A stretch of DNA of 64,000 bases from Brevundimonas sp. UBA6550 (GTDB taxonomy: Bacteria > Pseudomonadota > Alphaproteobacteria > Caulobacterales > Caulobacteraceae), in NCBI RefSeq assembly GCF_002434505.1, contig NZ_DJKE01000006.1, positions 282,486 to 346,485 of the forward strand, read 5' to 3'. Every line of letters begins with the position of its first letter. Positions within the stretch are counted from its first letter, which is position 1. The notes under the pieces were generated by a model that saw only the letters and a program-made list of their open reading frames with translations, was not told where the DNA came from and did not search any database. A program made the position numbers and the translations under genes. Below, one piece after another: positions 47,866-55,880 of the stretch.

Positions 47866-48235
47866 GGCGGTGGCGACCGAGCGTAAGCGGGTCTGGAAGA
47901 CGCCGGCCGGCGTGGCCCTGTGCGCCGAGGGCGACATCGCCGACCCCGGCTCGCGCGGCTTCGTGCTGCAGATCGGCGAGGCCTTCTTCCACGGCTTCGT
48001 GGTCAGGAAGGATGGGCAGGTGGCCGGCTGGGTCGACCGCTGCCCCCATGCCGGCTTTCCCATCGCCATGGAGATCGACCGCTATCTGACGCCCGACGGA
48101 TCGCTGATCCTGTGCGGCTGGCACGGGGCGGTGTTCGAGCCGCTGACCGGCGAATGCAGGGGCGGCCCCTGCGCGGGCGGGCGGCTGACCCCCTGGCCGG
48201 TGGCGGCGTCGGGCGGGATCGTCCGCACCGCCTGA
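47858..48235 (+). CDS. Rieske [2Fe-2S] domain protein
   Basis: Small electron-carrier-like protein of 125 residues. The cluster ligands are visible: Cys62-x-His64 in DRCPHAG and Cys86-x2-His89 in [11 protein letters not shown]. There is no membrane helix, so it is a soluble Rieske ferredoxin, as found with oxygenases or nitrite reductase small subunits. No partner oxygenase is adjacent. The GTG start at 47858 overlaps gpsA by eight bases, so the three genes tsaD-gpsA-Rieske form one unit. Confidence 0.88.
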   Translation: MSEAVATERKRVWKTPAGVALCAEGDIADPGSRGFVLQIGEAFFHGFVVRKDGQVAGWVDRCPHAGFPIAMEIDRYLTPDGSLILCGWHGAVFEPLTGECRGGPCAGGRLTPWPVAASGGIVRTA

Positions 48236-48247
48236 CCGCCCGTCGTT

Positions 48248-48997
48248 TCAGCGCGCCAGCCGATCCTTGGCCTTATGCGCGCCGAACACCACGTCCGGGT
48301 CCGGCTTATTGACCGGCAGGTCGGTGTGGTTCAGCACCGACAGGATGAAGCGGCCGATGTTCAGCCGCGCCGTCTTCTTGTCGTCGGTGGCCACCACGGT
48401 CCAGGGCGCATAGTCGCGGTCGGTCTCGTCCAGCATACGGTCGCGCGCGTCGGAATAGGCGTCGAACCGCGCCTCGGCCTCGGCGTCCAGCGACGACAGC
48501 TTGAACTTCTTCAGCGGGTCGGTGCGCCGCGCCTTCAGTCGCGCCGCCTGTTCCTTGCGCGAGATGTCCAGCCAGATCTTGATCAGGATGATGCCGTCGT
48601 CGGTCAGCATCCGCTCGAACCGCGGGGCGTCGGTCATGAACTGGGCGTATTGTTCTGGCGTGCAGTATCCCATCACCGGCTCGACCCCGGCGCGATTGTA
48701 CCAGGAGCGGTTGAAGACGACCGTCTCGCCCGCCGCCGGCAGATGCGGCACATAGCGCTGGAAATACCATTGGCTGGTTTCGCGGTCGCTGGGCTTGGGC
48801 AGGGCCACGACGCGGGTCTGGCGGGGTGACATATATTCTGTCAGCCGCTTGATGGCGCCGTCCTTGCCGGCGGTGTCGCGCCCCTCCAGCACGATGACCA
48901 CGCGCGAGCCGTGTTCTATGCTCCAGGCCTGGGCCTGGACGATGGCCAGCTGGATCTGCTCCAGCTCGGATTCATAGGCGTCGGATTTCTTTCCCAT
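48248..48997 (-). CDS. ppk2: Polyphosphate kinase 2
   Basis: Uses polyphosphate to phosphorylate nucleoside diphosphates, or the reverse. The 249 residues show the P-loop EGRDTAGKDG (residues 38-47), VALPKPSDRETSQWYFQRYVP, FNRSWYNRAGVEPVMGYC and DPLKKFKLS, all hallmarks of class I PPK2. The ATG at 48997 begins MGKKSDAYESELEQIQ. It is convergent with the Rieske gene, whose stop lies 12 bp away, and has no operon partner. Confidence 0.94.
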   Translation of the reverse strand: MGKKSDAYESELEQIQLAIVQAQAWSIEHGSRVVIVLEGRDTAGKDGAIKRLTEYMSPRQTRVVALPKPSDRETSQWYFQRYVPHLPAAGETVVFNRSWYNRAGVEPVMGYCTPEQYAQFMTDAPRFERMLTDDGIILIKIWLDISRKEQAARLKARRTDPLKKFKLSSLDAEAEARFDAYSDARDRMLDETDRDYAPWTVVATDDKKTARLNIGRFILSVLNHTDLPVNKPDPDVVFGAHKAKDRLAR

Positions 48998-49128
48998 GAC
49001 GAAAGAGTGGGCCAGGTTCGGCCGGGCGGCAAGCGAAAGCCGCCGTGTCGCTTCAAGCGGAGCCGAGCGGGGCGCAGGGCGTTAGGGGCTGGGGCCTGGC
49101 GTGGAATGCGGGCCGGGGCGGGGGACCG

Positions 49129-49890
49129 ATGAAGCGCGATCTGGCGGAGATGTGGAACCTGGTCTGGGAGATCGGCCTGCTGATCTGCGCCGGTTTCGCC
49201 CTGCTGAACCTGTTCGCCCCGCCGCAGGATCTGCCCTGGAAGCCGCTGGATCTGGACCGGCCGGTGGGCGGGGCGACGGCGGCCAAGGTCGCCGCCTTCG
49301 ATGTGGACGCCTCTGCACCCGCCGAGACGCTGGAGCGGGCGACCGACGCCTGCATGAAGGCCCTGCGGGACGCGGGCGTCGAGGTCGAGCGCGCGGCCGA
49401 TCGCGACGACGGCGGCTTCTGCGTGGTGCGCGGCGCCGTCAGGATCGCGGGCGGGGCCGTGACGCCGCTGGCGCCGGCCAATGTGGTCATGCAGTGCCCG
49501 CTGGCCGTCCGCTACGTCATCTGGGATCGGCAGGTCCTGCGCCCCGTCGCGCGCGAGGAACTGGGGTCGGAGCCGGCGCGGGTCGAGAACTACGGGACCT
49601 ATTCGTGTCGCCGCATCTACGGCTCTCAGGACGAGGGCGAGCGGCCCAGCGAACACGCCCGCGCCAATGCCCTGGACGTCGCCGCCGTCACCCTGAAGGA
49701 CGGCCGCACGGTCAGCGTCCTGAACGACTGGGGCGGTTCCGGCCCGGCGGGCCAGCCCGGCTCGCGCTTTCTGCATCGGGTGCGCGACGGGGCGTGCCGC
49801 CTGTTCTCCACCGTGCTGTCGCCCGACTACAACGCCGCCCACGCCAATCATCTTCATATCGACGGGGCCTCGAGAGGCATCTGTCGTTAA
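49129..49890 (+). CDS. Extensin-like / M15-type peptidoglycan peptidase-like protein
   Basis: 253 residues with one N-terminal membrane or signal helix (LVWEIGLLICAGFALLNLF), then the extensin-like C-terminal domain. Zinc-type residues are arranged as in D-Ala-D-Ala/LD-peptidases: His176 and Asp183 in SEHARANALDVAA, and His241-x-His243 in HANHLHID. Several Cys (DGGFCVV, YSCRRI, GACRLF, GICR) suggest disulfides in the periplasm. A role in cell-wall peptide cleavage is inferred. The ATG at 49129 is chosen because the membrane helix follows it. Confidence 0.8.
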   Translation: MKRDLAEMWNLVWEIGLLICAGFALLNLFAPPQDLPWKPLDLDRPVGGATAAKVAAFDVDASAPAETLERATDACMKALRDAGVEVERAADRDDGGFCVVRGAVRIAGGAVTPLAPANVVMQCPLAVRYVIWDRQVLRPVAREELGSEPARVENYGTYSCRRIYGSQDEGERPSEHARANALDVAAVTLKDGRTVSVLNDWGGSGPAGQPGSRFLHRVRDGACRLFSTVLSPDYNAAHANHLHIDGASRGICR

Positions 49891-50087
49891 GGTTGAATGC
49901 GGCGATTGCGAGTCGCTTTCGCTGTTGACCGTCTGGAAAAGCCGGGTGACAACATCGGCACAGTCCGGATTTCGCGTAGGGTCCACACCTGCGTTTCGCT
50001 CCTTCGCCTGAACGAGCTGTCCAGATGGATTGTCGGGTCACCTCGAGAGGGATCCGCCTGGAAAAGCGCGTTTACGGAGACGCAGAC

Positions 50088-50291
50088 ATGGCGACCGGCA
50101 CGGTCAAGTGGTTCAACCCCACCAAGGGCTACGGCTTTATCCAGCCCGACAGCGGCGGCTCGGACGTGTTCGTTCACGTCACCGCCGTTCAGAAGGCTGG
50201 CCTTCAGGGCCTCGATGAAAACGCCAAGGTCGAGTACGAGCTGGAAAACCAGCGCGGCAAGACGTCGGCGATCGACCTCAAGATCCTCTAG
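50088..50291 (+). CDS. cspA: Cold-shock domain protein
   Basis: 67 residues forming one CSD: MATGTVKWFNPTKGYGFIQP, with RNP1 KGYGFI, RNP2 DVFVHVT and a conserved C-terminus (KVEYELENQRGKTSAIDLKIL). It binds single-stranded RNA or DNA as a chaperone. GGAGA lies about eight bases before the ATG at 50088. The gene-family name is used generically; which paralogue it is cannot be told. A strong terminator follows. Confidence 0.9.
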   Translation: MATGTVKWFNPTKGYGFIQPDSGGSDVFVHVTAVQKAGLQGLDENAKVEYELENQRGKTSAIDLKIL

Positions 50292-50317
50292 GTCGGACAG
50301 ACTTCGAGATTTGGAAG

Positions 50318-50356
50318 ACAGGCGCGGCGGCTTCGGCTTCCGCGCCTGTTTTTTTC
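50318..50356 (+). terminator. Rho-independent terminator of the cold-shock gene
   Basis: A perfect 10-bp stem ACAGGCGCGG / CCGCGCCTGT with a 12-base loop (50318-50349) is followed by TTTTTT. It ends shortly before the EamA remnant. Confidence 0.9.
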
Positions 50357-50370
50357 TTGGGGCTTTCGTT

Positions 50371-50775
50371 TCAGCCCGGTTGGGCGTCGGCGGAGGTCGG
50401 CTTGGCGCGTTGCGAGCGTTGGGCCAGGACGACCGCGCCCAGCACCAGGGCGCCGCCCAGGGCCTGGATCGGCGTCAGGGTCTCGCCGAACACCCACCAG
50501 CCCAACAGGCCCGCGACCACCGGCTGCACCAGGATGGTGACGGCCGTGACCGAGGCGGGCAGGCGGCCCAACGCCCAGGCCACCCCGCCCTGACCGAAAA
50601 CGTGCATCACGCCCATGGCGAGGCAGGCACCCCAGCCAGCCGCGCTGGCGGGCACGATGTCCTCGCCCAGCGCCAGGGACACGATCAGCAGCAGGGGGGC
50701 GCCCAGCAGGGTGGCCCAGAAGGTCACGCGCATGGCCCCCGCCGTCGCCCGCGCAGCCTTCACCGCCAGTGGCCG
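50371..50775 (-). pseudogene. EamA/DMT transporter remnant (C-terminal half)
   Basis: The minus-strand frame encodes the second half of a drug/metabolite transporter: about four or five membrane helices including RVTFWATLLGAPLLLIVSLAL, WGACLAMGVMHVFGQGGVAWAL and the conserved SVTAVTILVQPVVAGLLGW, then GETLTPIQALGGALVLGAVVLAQ. The N-terminal half is missing and the upstream sequence belongs to a different family in another frame. A shorter start at an ATG near 50733 would give about 120 residues, so a truncated product cannot be excluded. Confidence 0.6.
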
Positions 50776-50887
50776 GTCGGGTTTCAGGGCTGGCCAGACG
50801 CGCCTCGATCCGGGCTTCGGTCTCGAGGGTCTCGTGTGCGGCGGCTGTGGCTTCCCGAAGGGCGAGAAGGATGGGGGAAGCACTCAT
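50776..50887 (-). pseudogene. Heme-oxygenase-like remnant (N-terminal end)
   Basis: About 38 residues from ATG 50887 read LALREATAAAHETLET then ARIEARLASPETR, which resembles the start of bacterial heme oxygenases (helix with the heme-binding His motif R-x-A-T-x-x-x-H-x-x-L-E). The similarity stops at the junction near 50776, where a transporter frame takes over in a different reading frame. It is best explained by a deletion that fused two genes. Identification is from motif memory and is moderate. Confidence 0.5.
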
Positions 50888-51031
50888 GGGTTCAGATTAA
50901 CACACTGTGTTGGCTTGTCGATTTCCTCCGGGCGAGAGGCGCGCTACAAGGCTCGGCGTTGCACGGAACGGCTCAGATCGCCTGACGTTCAGCAGCCTCT
51001 CTCGCTTTTTTCGCCTGGATCGGTCGCCCCC

Positions 51032-51808
51032 ATGAAACTGCGCGTGCGCGCCGAGCTCGTCTATCGTTTCGATCCGCCGACGGACGCCATCTACAAGATT
51101 CAGGTCGCGCATTGGCCCGGTCAGGACATCCTGGAGGAAAGCCTGACCTTCGACCCGCCGGTCGAGTTCAACGAGGACGAGGATGTCGATTTCGGCGCCC
51201 GCACCCTGCGTTGTCACGTCTCGGGCGAGGTGACCCTGACCTATGAGGCCCTGGTGGACAACGGCGTGCTGAAGGGCCTGCCGCCCGAGGTGTCGCAACA
51301 CGACTGGGGCGAGCTGCCGGCCGAGGTGCTGCCCTATCTTCAGCCCAGCCGCTACTGCCCCTCGGATCAGTTCGGCCGCTTCGTGGCGCGCGAGTTCGGC
51401 GAGACCGCCGGCGGGGCGCGGGTGCTGGCGATCCTGAACTGGATTTCCGAACACGTGGATTACGAGCATGGCGTGTCGGATACGGAGACCACGGCGGCCC
51501 GAACCTTCATCGACCGGGCCGGGGTGTGCCGCGACTTCACCCACCTGGGCATGACCCTGTGCCGCGCCTCGGGCATTCCGGCCCGCGCCGTCAGCGCCTT
51601 CGCCCACCAGCTGACCCCGCCCGACTTCCACGCCATCTTCGAGGTCTGGCTGGACAATGGCTGGTGGCTGGTCGACGCCACGGGCCTGGCGCCGGTCGAG
51701 GGGCTGGTGCGGATCGCCTGCGGTCGCGACGCCGCCGACATCGCCTTCCTGACCACCCAGGAACGCTGCCAGATGGTGCGTCAGTCGGTGACGGTGGCGG
51801 CGGCCTGA
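51032..51808 (+). CDS. Transglutaminase-like protein
   Basis: 258 residues with an N-terminal beta domain (RVRAELVYRFDPPTDAIYKIQ) and a transglutaminase core. The catalytic triad is Cys166 (GVCRDFTHLGM), His200 (DFHAIFEVW) and Asp215 (LVDATG). No signal peptide is present, so it is likely cytoplasmic, as in the circularly related family with COG1305. It may act as a peptidase or amide-forming enzyme. The ATG at 51032 is chosen because the conserved N-terminal strand starts right after it. A repeat follows its stop. Confidence 0.88.
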   Translation: MKLRVRAELVYRFDPPTDAIYKIQVAHWPGQDILEESLTFDPPVEFNEDEDVDFGARTLRCHVSGEVTLTYEALVDNGVLKGLPPEVSQHDWGELPAEVLPYLQPSRYCPSDQFGRFVAREFGETAGGARVLAILNWISEHVDYEHGVSDTETTAARTFIDRAGVCRDFTHLGMTLCRASGIPARAVSAFAHQLTPPDFHAIFEVWLDNGWWLVDATGLAPVEGLVRIACGRDAADIAFLTTQERCQMVRQSVTVAAA

Positions 51809-51819
51809 GCGTCTTATCC

Positions 51820-51944
51820 CCGCTCATCCCCGCGAAAGCGGGGACCCAGGGTTTTGGACGCAAGTTTCGCTTTTAGTCCTCATCGCTCGATCCGGCGTTG
51901 GTTATGCGAAAGGACTGGATCCCCGCTTTCGCGGGGATGAGCGG
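51820..51944. repeat. Paired inverted REP-like repeat
   Basis: Two 25-base perfect inverted arms (51820-51844 and 51920-51944), each containing the hairpin CCCCGCGAAAGCGGGG, are separated by about 75 bases with no evident gene. Arm 2 abuts the stop codon of the M1 peptidase gene. The core resembles the GCGAAAGC palindromes that flank the GIY-YIG gene at 30.4-30.8 kb. Confidence 0.85.
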
Positions 51945-53672
51945 TTAATGAGGTTTGGCGTGAGCCGCCTTGTAAGCCTGCAGGTCGTCGATCACGTCCA
52001 TCTGACGCAGCACCTTGTTCTGCGGATCGATCAGAACGTGGGCGCCCGGCGCGACCGCGATCTCGCCCCGACCGCCGGTCATCGCCACGACCTGGACCCC
52101 GCCGTCGATCTCCACCTCGACCGGCATGGGGAAGACCCCGCCGTCGCCGGTCGTCCACTCCAGCCGCAACAGCCCGCCCTCGCGCGTCTGTGTCAGCACC
52201 GGCAGGGCGGCGTTGTAGAGGTAGCCCCGGAAGAACCAGCCATAATCCTGACCTGTCACCGCATTGACGATCTGCAAAAAGTCATCGGTCGAACGATACA
52301 GCGGCGCGAAATTGCCGGGCTGGGGATCGGGCCGCCCATAGACCAGTCGCGTGATCGCCGCGTGGAAGGCCGCGTCGCCGATCAGCATCCGCAGCGAATG
52401 GCTGATCAGCGAGCCCTTGGAATAGATGTCGTTGCCCGGCCCGACGTCGCCCTTGTAGACCTCGTCCTCGGTCTTGGACGTGCCCGAGACGACCGGGTAG
52501 TTGTTGATCAACCCCTCGCGCTGATTGGCCAGTTCGCGCTGCATATAGCGGTCGCCCAGCAGCCAGCGGGCGTACAGCGGCTGCATATAGCTGCCCAAAC
52601 CTTCGTGCAGCCACATGTCGTCGGCGTTCTGATTGGTCAGCTGATTGCCGAACCATTCGTGGGCGAACTCGTGCTGCAACAGCCAGTCATAGCCCCGCCC
52701 GTCGATCTTGTAGCCGTTGCCATAGGCGTTGATGGTCTGGTGCTCCATGCCCAGGTGCGGCGTCTCGACCACCCCCATCTTCTCGTCGCCGAACGGATAG
52801 GGGCCGACATTGGCCTCGAAGAAATCCAGCATCTGCGGGAACTGGGCGAACAGGGCCTGGACCTGTTCCGGGGTGTCCGACTTCAGATGCCAATAGGCCA
52901 TCGGAATGGTGTTGCCGAACCGGCTGGAATAGTCGCCCGTCACCGCGTCATAGGGACCGACGTTCAGGGCGATGGCGTAGGTGTTGGGTGATTTCGCCGA
53001 CCAGTTCCAGGTGGTCCAGCCGTCGCCGTGATCGACCTTGCCCAGGAACCGGCCGTTGGACGGCGCCGAAAGCTCCGACGGCACGGTGATGTGCAAATCG
53101 ACCCGGCCCGGCTCGCCGTGCGGGCTGTCGATGCAGGGCCAGAAGATGTCGCAGCCCTCGCCCTGGACGGCCGTCGCGATCCAGGGTTCGCCGGTCGGGG
53201 CGGTGGACCAGACGAAGCCGCCGTCCCAGGGCGCGCGCGGCGCCACGCGCGGCTGGCCGGCGTAGGCGATGCGCAGAACCGTCTTCTGTCCTGTCGCCAG
53301 CGGACGGGGCAGGGCGACCGTCAGCCGTCCCTCGGGGTTCGACCAGCGGTCGGCGGGAACCTCCACCCCGTCCACCCGCACCGAGGCGATGGTCAGCAGC
53401 GTATCCAACTCGACCACCAGCCGCTCCAGCGGCGCCAGGGCGGTGAAGTCCAGAACGGCGACGGCGTCGATGGCCTTGTCGGCGGGAATGACCTTGATCG
53501 TCAGATCGGCCTTGTCGAACTGCATGGCCATCTGTTCGACCGTGCGCGGCTGGTCCGTGGCCAGGGTGAAGGCGGTCGATTCGCGCATCGGCGGGGCGGC
53601 GGGCCGGGGCGCGGTCGCGCAGGCGGCCAGGGCCGTCAGGCTGACGGCGGCGAGCAGGGTCTTGATGCGCAT
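51945..53672 (-). CDS. M1-family aminopeptidase-like lipoprotein
   Basis: 575 residues with a lipoprotein signal peptide (lipobox LAAC, Cys18). The gluzincin site is clear: HEFAH at 334-338 with the third ligand Glu357 after 18 residues (WLHEGL), and the exopeptidase-type motif GMEHQTIN upstream. Such M1 proteins of the cell envelope trim N-terminal residues. The mature protein is probably anchored to the outer or inner membrane. The ATG at 53672 gives MRIKTLLAAVSLTA. It follows rpmB on the same strand, beyond a terminator. Confidence 0.92.
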   Translation of the reverse strand: MRIKTLLAAVSLTALAACATAPRPAAPPMRESTAFTLATDQPRTVEQMAMQFDKADLTIKVIPADKAIDAVAVLDFTALAPLERLVVELDTLLTIASVRVDGVEVPADRWSNPEGRLTVALPRPLATGQKTVLRIAYAGQPRVAPRAPWDGGFVWSTAPTGEPWIATAVQGEGCDIFWPCIDSPHGEPGRVDLHITVPSELSAPSNGRFLGKVDHGDGWTTWNWSAKSPNTYAIALNVGPYDAVTGDYSSRFGNTIPMAYWHLKSDTPEQVQALFAQFPQMLDFFEANVGPYPFGDEKMGVVETPHLGMEHQTINAYGNGYKIDGRGYDWLLQHEFAHEWFGNQLTNQNADDMWLHEGLGSYMQPLYARWLLGDRYMQRELANQREGLINNYPVVSGTSKTEDEVYKGDVGPGNDIYSKGSLISHSLRMLIGDAAFHAAITRLVYGRPDPQPGNFAPLYRSTDDFLQIVNAVTGQDYGWFFRGYLYNAALPVLTQTREGGLLRLEWTTGDGGVFPMPVEVEIDGGVQVVAMTGGRGEIAVAPGAHVLIDPQNKVLRQMDVIDDLQAYKAAHAKPH

Positions 53673-53725
53673 CGGACTTCCCCTTTCAGCAGCGTGAAAG
53701 GCTTAGCGCGGCGCGCCCGGCGCGC

Positions 53726-53758
53726 AAAGAAAAAGGCCGGCGTCGCCGCCGGCCTTTC
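53726..53758 (-). terminator. Rho-independent terminator of rpmB
   Basis: Read on the minus strand, a 10-bp stem AAGGCCGGCG / CGCCGGCCTT with a four-base loop (53733-53756) is followed by TTTTTCTTT. It lies about 27 bases after the rpmB stop. Confidence 0.88.
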
Positions 53759-53783
53759 CCAGAACTTTATGACGTCGCCGGAC

Positions 53784-54080
53784 TTAGGCGGCGGCTTGTT
53801 CGGCCAGCTTGGCGCGAACCTGACGCTTGATGCGCTGGGCGGCGATCGACAGCTGCTCGTCGCGGGCCTTGACGATGAAGGCGTCCAGGCCGCCCTTATA
53901 GTCCAGGGTGCGCAGGGCGGCGTTCGAGATCCGCAGGCTGAAGGTCTGGCCCAGCGAGTCCGACGTGACCTTGACCGTCTTCAGCGACGGCAGGAAGCGG
54001 CGCTTGGTCTTGATGTTCGAGTGGCTCACGTTGTGGCCGACCATGGGGCCGATACCGGTGAGTTCGCAACGACGCGACAT
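53784..54080 (-). CDS. rpmB: 50S ribosomal protein L28
   Basis: 98-residue rRNA-binding protein of the large subunit. It begins MSRRCELTGIGPMVGHNVSHSN, continues RRFLPSLKTVKVTSDSLGQ and ends with a basic-alanine tail (RAKLAEQAAA), matching L28 of alphaproteobacteria. The ATG at 54080 is chosen because the family N-terminus starts there. It is a single gene with its own promoter and terminator. Confidence 0.96.
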   Translation of the reverse strand: MSRRCELTGIGPMVGHNVSHSNIKTKRRFLPSLKTVKVTSDSLGQTFSLRISNAALRTLDYKGGLDAFIVKARDEQLSIAAQRIKRQVRAKLAEQAAA

Positions 54081-54144
54081 CGTCAGATCCTTAAGGTGCG
54101 GCGTTCGCCCCGAAAACGCTGGGAGCAGACGCATGAAACAGTTG

Positions 54145-54205
54145 CGCGCGGGAACCAGCCCGCGCGAGAGGGGGCCGTATAAGGGAAGAGGCGGTTCGGC
54201 GTCAA
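54145..54205 (-). promoter_or_regulatory. rpmB promoter and leader hairpin
   Basis: On the minus strand TTGACG (54200-54205) and TTATAC (54177-54182) are separated by exactly 17 bases. A GANTC (GAGTC, 54209-54213) lies just upstream. The leader between promoter and gene contains a GC-rich stem-loop, CGCGCGGG...CCCGCGCG, around 54145-54167, which could regulate the message. Confidence 0.65.
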
Positions 54206-54327
54206 GTCGAGTCTGGACGGGAACGGTCGATCCTTCCCCTGTCCGGGAACGGCGCCGTTCAGGCCTCGTTCAAATCGTACGCTCTATGCCCCATATTATG
54301 AACACCTCCGCTGAACAGAAGGCCGCC

Positions 54328-54807
54328 ATGTCCCGTCCGTCGCTGATCGACCGCCTGCCCAAGAGGGCGCTCGCCGTTCTGGCCCCGGTGATGGTCGGCG
54401 GCGTCATGCTGGCCGCCCCCGCCATCGCGCCCGCCCAGACGGCGGCCCAGAGCGAGGTCCTGCCCGGCTATTGGGAATACACCACCAGCGCTGTGGGCCA
54501 GCGCGACACCGAGCAGAAGTGCGTGCGCCCCAGCGAGATCAACCGCTTCTTCGGCGGCCTGTCGACCAACAAGTGGCGCTGCACCTATCCGACGCGCGTG
54601 GTCGGCGGCGGCAACGCGCGGTTCGAAGGCACATGTCAGGACCGCAAGGGCCGCCGCATCGCCGTGCGCCTGAACGGAACCTATACCGACACCAGCTTCA
54701 GCTTCCGCGGCGGCGCCCAGCTGGTGCGCGGCACCCCGTATATTCCCGCCAGCATCACCGCGCGCCGTCTGGCCGCCCAGTGCCCGGCCAACGCGGAATA
54801 TTTCTGA
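54328..54807 (+). CDS. Secreted DUF3617-like protein
   Basis: 159 residues with a signal peptide (RLPKRALAVLAPVMVGGVMLAAPAIAPAQ-type; hydrophobic core AVLAPVMVGGVMLAAPA). The mature part begins LPGYWEYTTSAVG and continues EQKCVRPSEINRFFGG and RCTYPTRV, the Cys-containing pattern of DUF3617, then GGGNARFEGTCQDRKGR and a C-terminal Cys. The function is unknown. The ATG at 54328 has AAGG upstream; in-frame ATGs at 54286 and 54298 are alternatives. A repeat follows. Confidence 0.75.
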   Translation: MSRPSLIDRLPKRALAVLAPVMVGGVMLAAPAIAPAQTAAQSEVLPGYWEYTTSAVGQRDTEQKCVRPSEINRFFGGLSTNKWRCTYPTRVVGGGNARFEGTCQDRKGRRIAVRLNGTYTDTSFSFRGGAQLVRGTPYIPASITARRLAAQCPANAEYF

Positions 54808-54832
54808 AGGCCGCAGCCGCGTTTCCCATTTC

Positions 54833-54959
54833 GTCATTCCGGGGCTGAGCGGAGCGAAGAACCCGGAACCCAGGGGCGCACGCGCGGTTCTGGACGCACT
54901 TAAAGCCTGATGCGTGCCTCCTGGGTTCCGGGTTCGTCCTTCGGACGCCCCGGAATGAC
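54833..54959. repeat. Large imperfect inverted repeat after DUF3617 gene
   Basis: Outer arms GTCATTCCGGGGC (54833-54845) and its complement (54947-54959), and inner arms GAACCCGGAACCCAGG (54859-54874) and its complement (54920-54935), with about 45 bases between the inner arms and no gene. The sequence differs from the two GCGAAAGC repeats, so it is a second repeat family. It could form a long RNA hairpin. Confidence 0.8.
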
Positions 54960-54995
54960 GTTATCGGGCTGAATGCCGATTGAGCCGAGGCCGAA

Positions 54996-55030
54996 ACAAA
55001 AAGGCCCCGGATCGCTCCGGGGCCTTTTCG
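54996..55030. terminator. Rho-independent terminator, mainly of carD
   Basis: An 11-bp perfect stem AAGGCCCCGGA / TCCGGGGCCTT with a four-base loop (55001-55026). On the minus strand it is followed by TTTTTGTTT. It lies about 20 bases after the carD stop; the A-run and T-run on both sides let it work in both directions. Confidence 0.88.
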
Positions 55031-55048
55031 TTTGTTCGACGTCGAAGC

Positions 55049-55579
55049 TTAGGCCGCTTCGGCGGTCGGGATCGGCTTCTTGGCGCTGAGCGACTTGGCC
55101 AGGAGTTCGACGGCGGCGTCCTTGTCGATCTTGTTGGCGGCGGCGACTTCGCGGGCCATGCGGTCCAGGGCCGATTCATAGAGCTGGCGCTCTGAATAGG
55201 ACTGTTCCGGCTGGGTGTCGGCGCGGTGCAGGTCGCGAACCACTTCGGCGATGGAGATCAGGTCGCCCGAGTTGATCTTGGCCTCGTATTCCTGGGCGCG
55301 ACGCGACCACATGGTGCGCTTGATGCGGGCGCGGCCCTTCAGGGTGGTCAGGGCCTTGGTCACGACATCGTCGGCGGCCAGCGAACGCAGGCCCGCCGTC
55401 ACGGCCTTCTTGGTCGGGACGCGCAGGGTCATCTTCTCGTGGTCGAAGGTGACGACATAGACTTCCAGCGACATGCCGGCGACTTCCTGCGTCTCGATCG
55501 CGGCGACCTTGCCGACGCCGTGCGCGGGATAGACGACCGCGTCGCCAACCTTGAACTCCAGACCAGTCTTGCTCGTCAT
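55049..55579 (-). CDS. carD: CarD/CdnL-type RNA polymerase-binding regulator
   Basis: Binds the RNA polymerase beta subunit and stabilises open complexes, with broad effects on growth. The 176 residues show the RNAP-interacting Tudor-like N-domain (FKVGDAVVYPAHGVGKVAAIETQEV, VTFDHEKMTLRVPTKKA) and the helical C-domain (GDLISIAEVVRDLHRADTQPEQSYSERQLYESALDRM). The C-terminal tail is charged. The ATG at 55579 gives MTSKTGLEFKVGD. It precedes fdxA in the opposite transcription order on the same strand, as in Caulobacter from memory. Confidence 0.93.
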   Translation of the reverse strand: MTSKTGLEFKVGDAVVYPAHGVGKVAAIETQEVAGMSLEVYVVTFDHEKMTLRVPTKKAVTAGLRSLAADDVVTKALTTLKGRARIKRTMWSRRAQEYEAKINSGDLISIAEVVRDLHRADTQPEQSYSERQLYESALDRMAREVAAANKIDKDAAVELLAKSLSAKKPIPTAEAA

Positions 55580-55880
55580 AATCGTCCTTTCCCGGTCAGG
55601 GCCGGGCGACGCGAAGGCGCAGGAAACGCAAACAGAATCTCATCCGCCGGATCGCTCCGTCGGAGGGGATGATGTCGGGCGTCAAATGCGGAAACGGATC
55701 ACCAAACCTCTGGCCGATCCCGTCTAGGGCGGGATTCTGTCGCAAACACGGGCGGCGCGAAGTTTTCGCGGACCGCCCGATCCAATGAAACAGAACCTAT
55801 CACAAATCTGCGGAATTTCAAAACGTCCACAAGGCGGACGCGGATTTGCGGCAAGGCTGGCCCGGCCCCGAGCCTTGGCG
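55580..55880. other. carD-fdxA intergenic region
   Basis: About 300 bases that must contain the carD promoter (minus strand). Two GANTC sites occur (55635-55639 and 55733-55737). A TTGACG lies on the minus strand near 55680-55685, but no convincing -10 was found. No gene or repeat was recognised. Confidence 0.5.

Noticed and set aside
50371..50887. A single intact novel gene covering both remnants
   Set aside because: The two recognisable parts are in different reading frames and each lacks its expected other half, so a deletion scar explains them better.
30391..54959. CRISPR array from the repeated palindromes
   Set aside because: The repeats occur in inverted pairs at three distant loci with no regular spacers and no cas genes.
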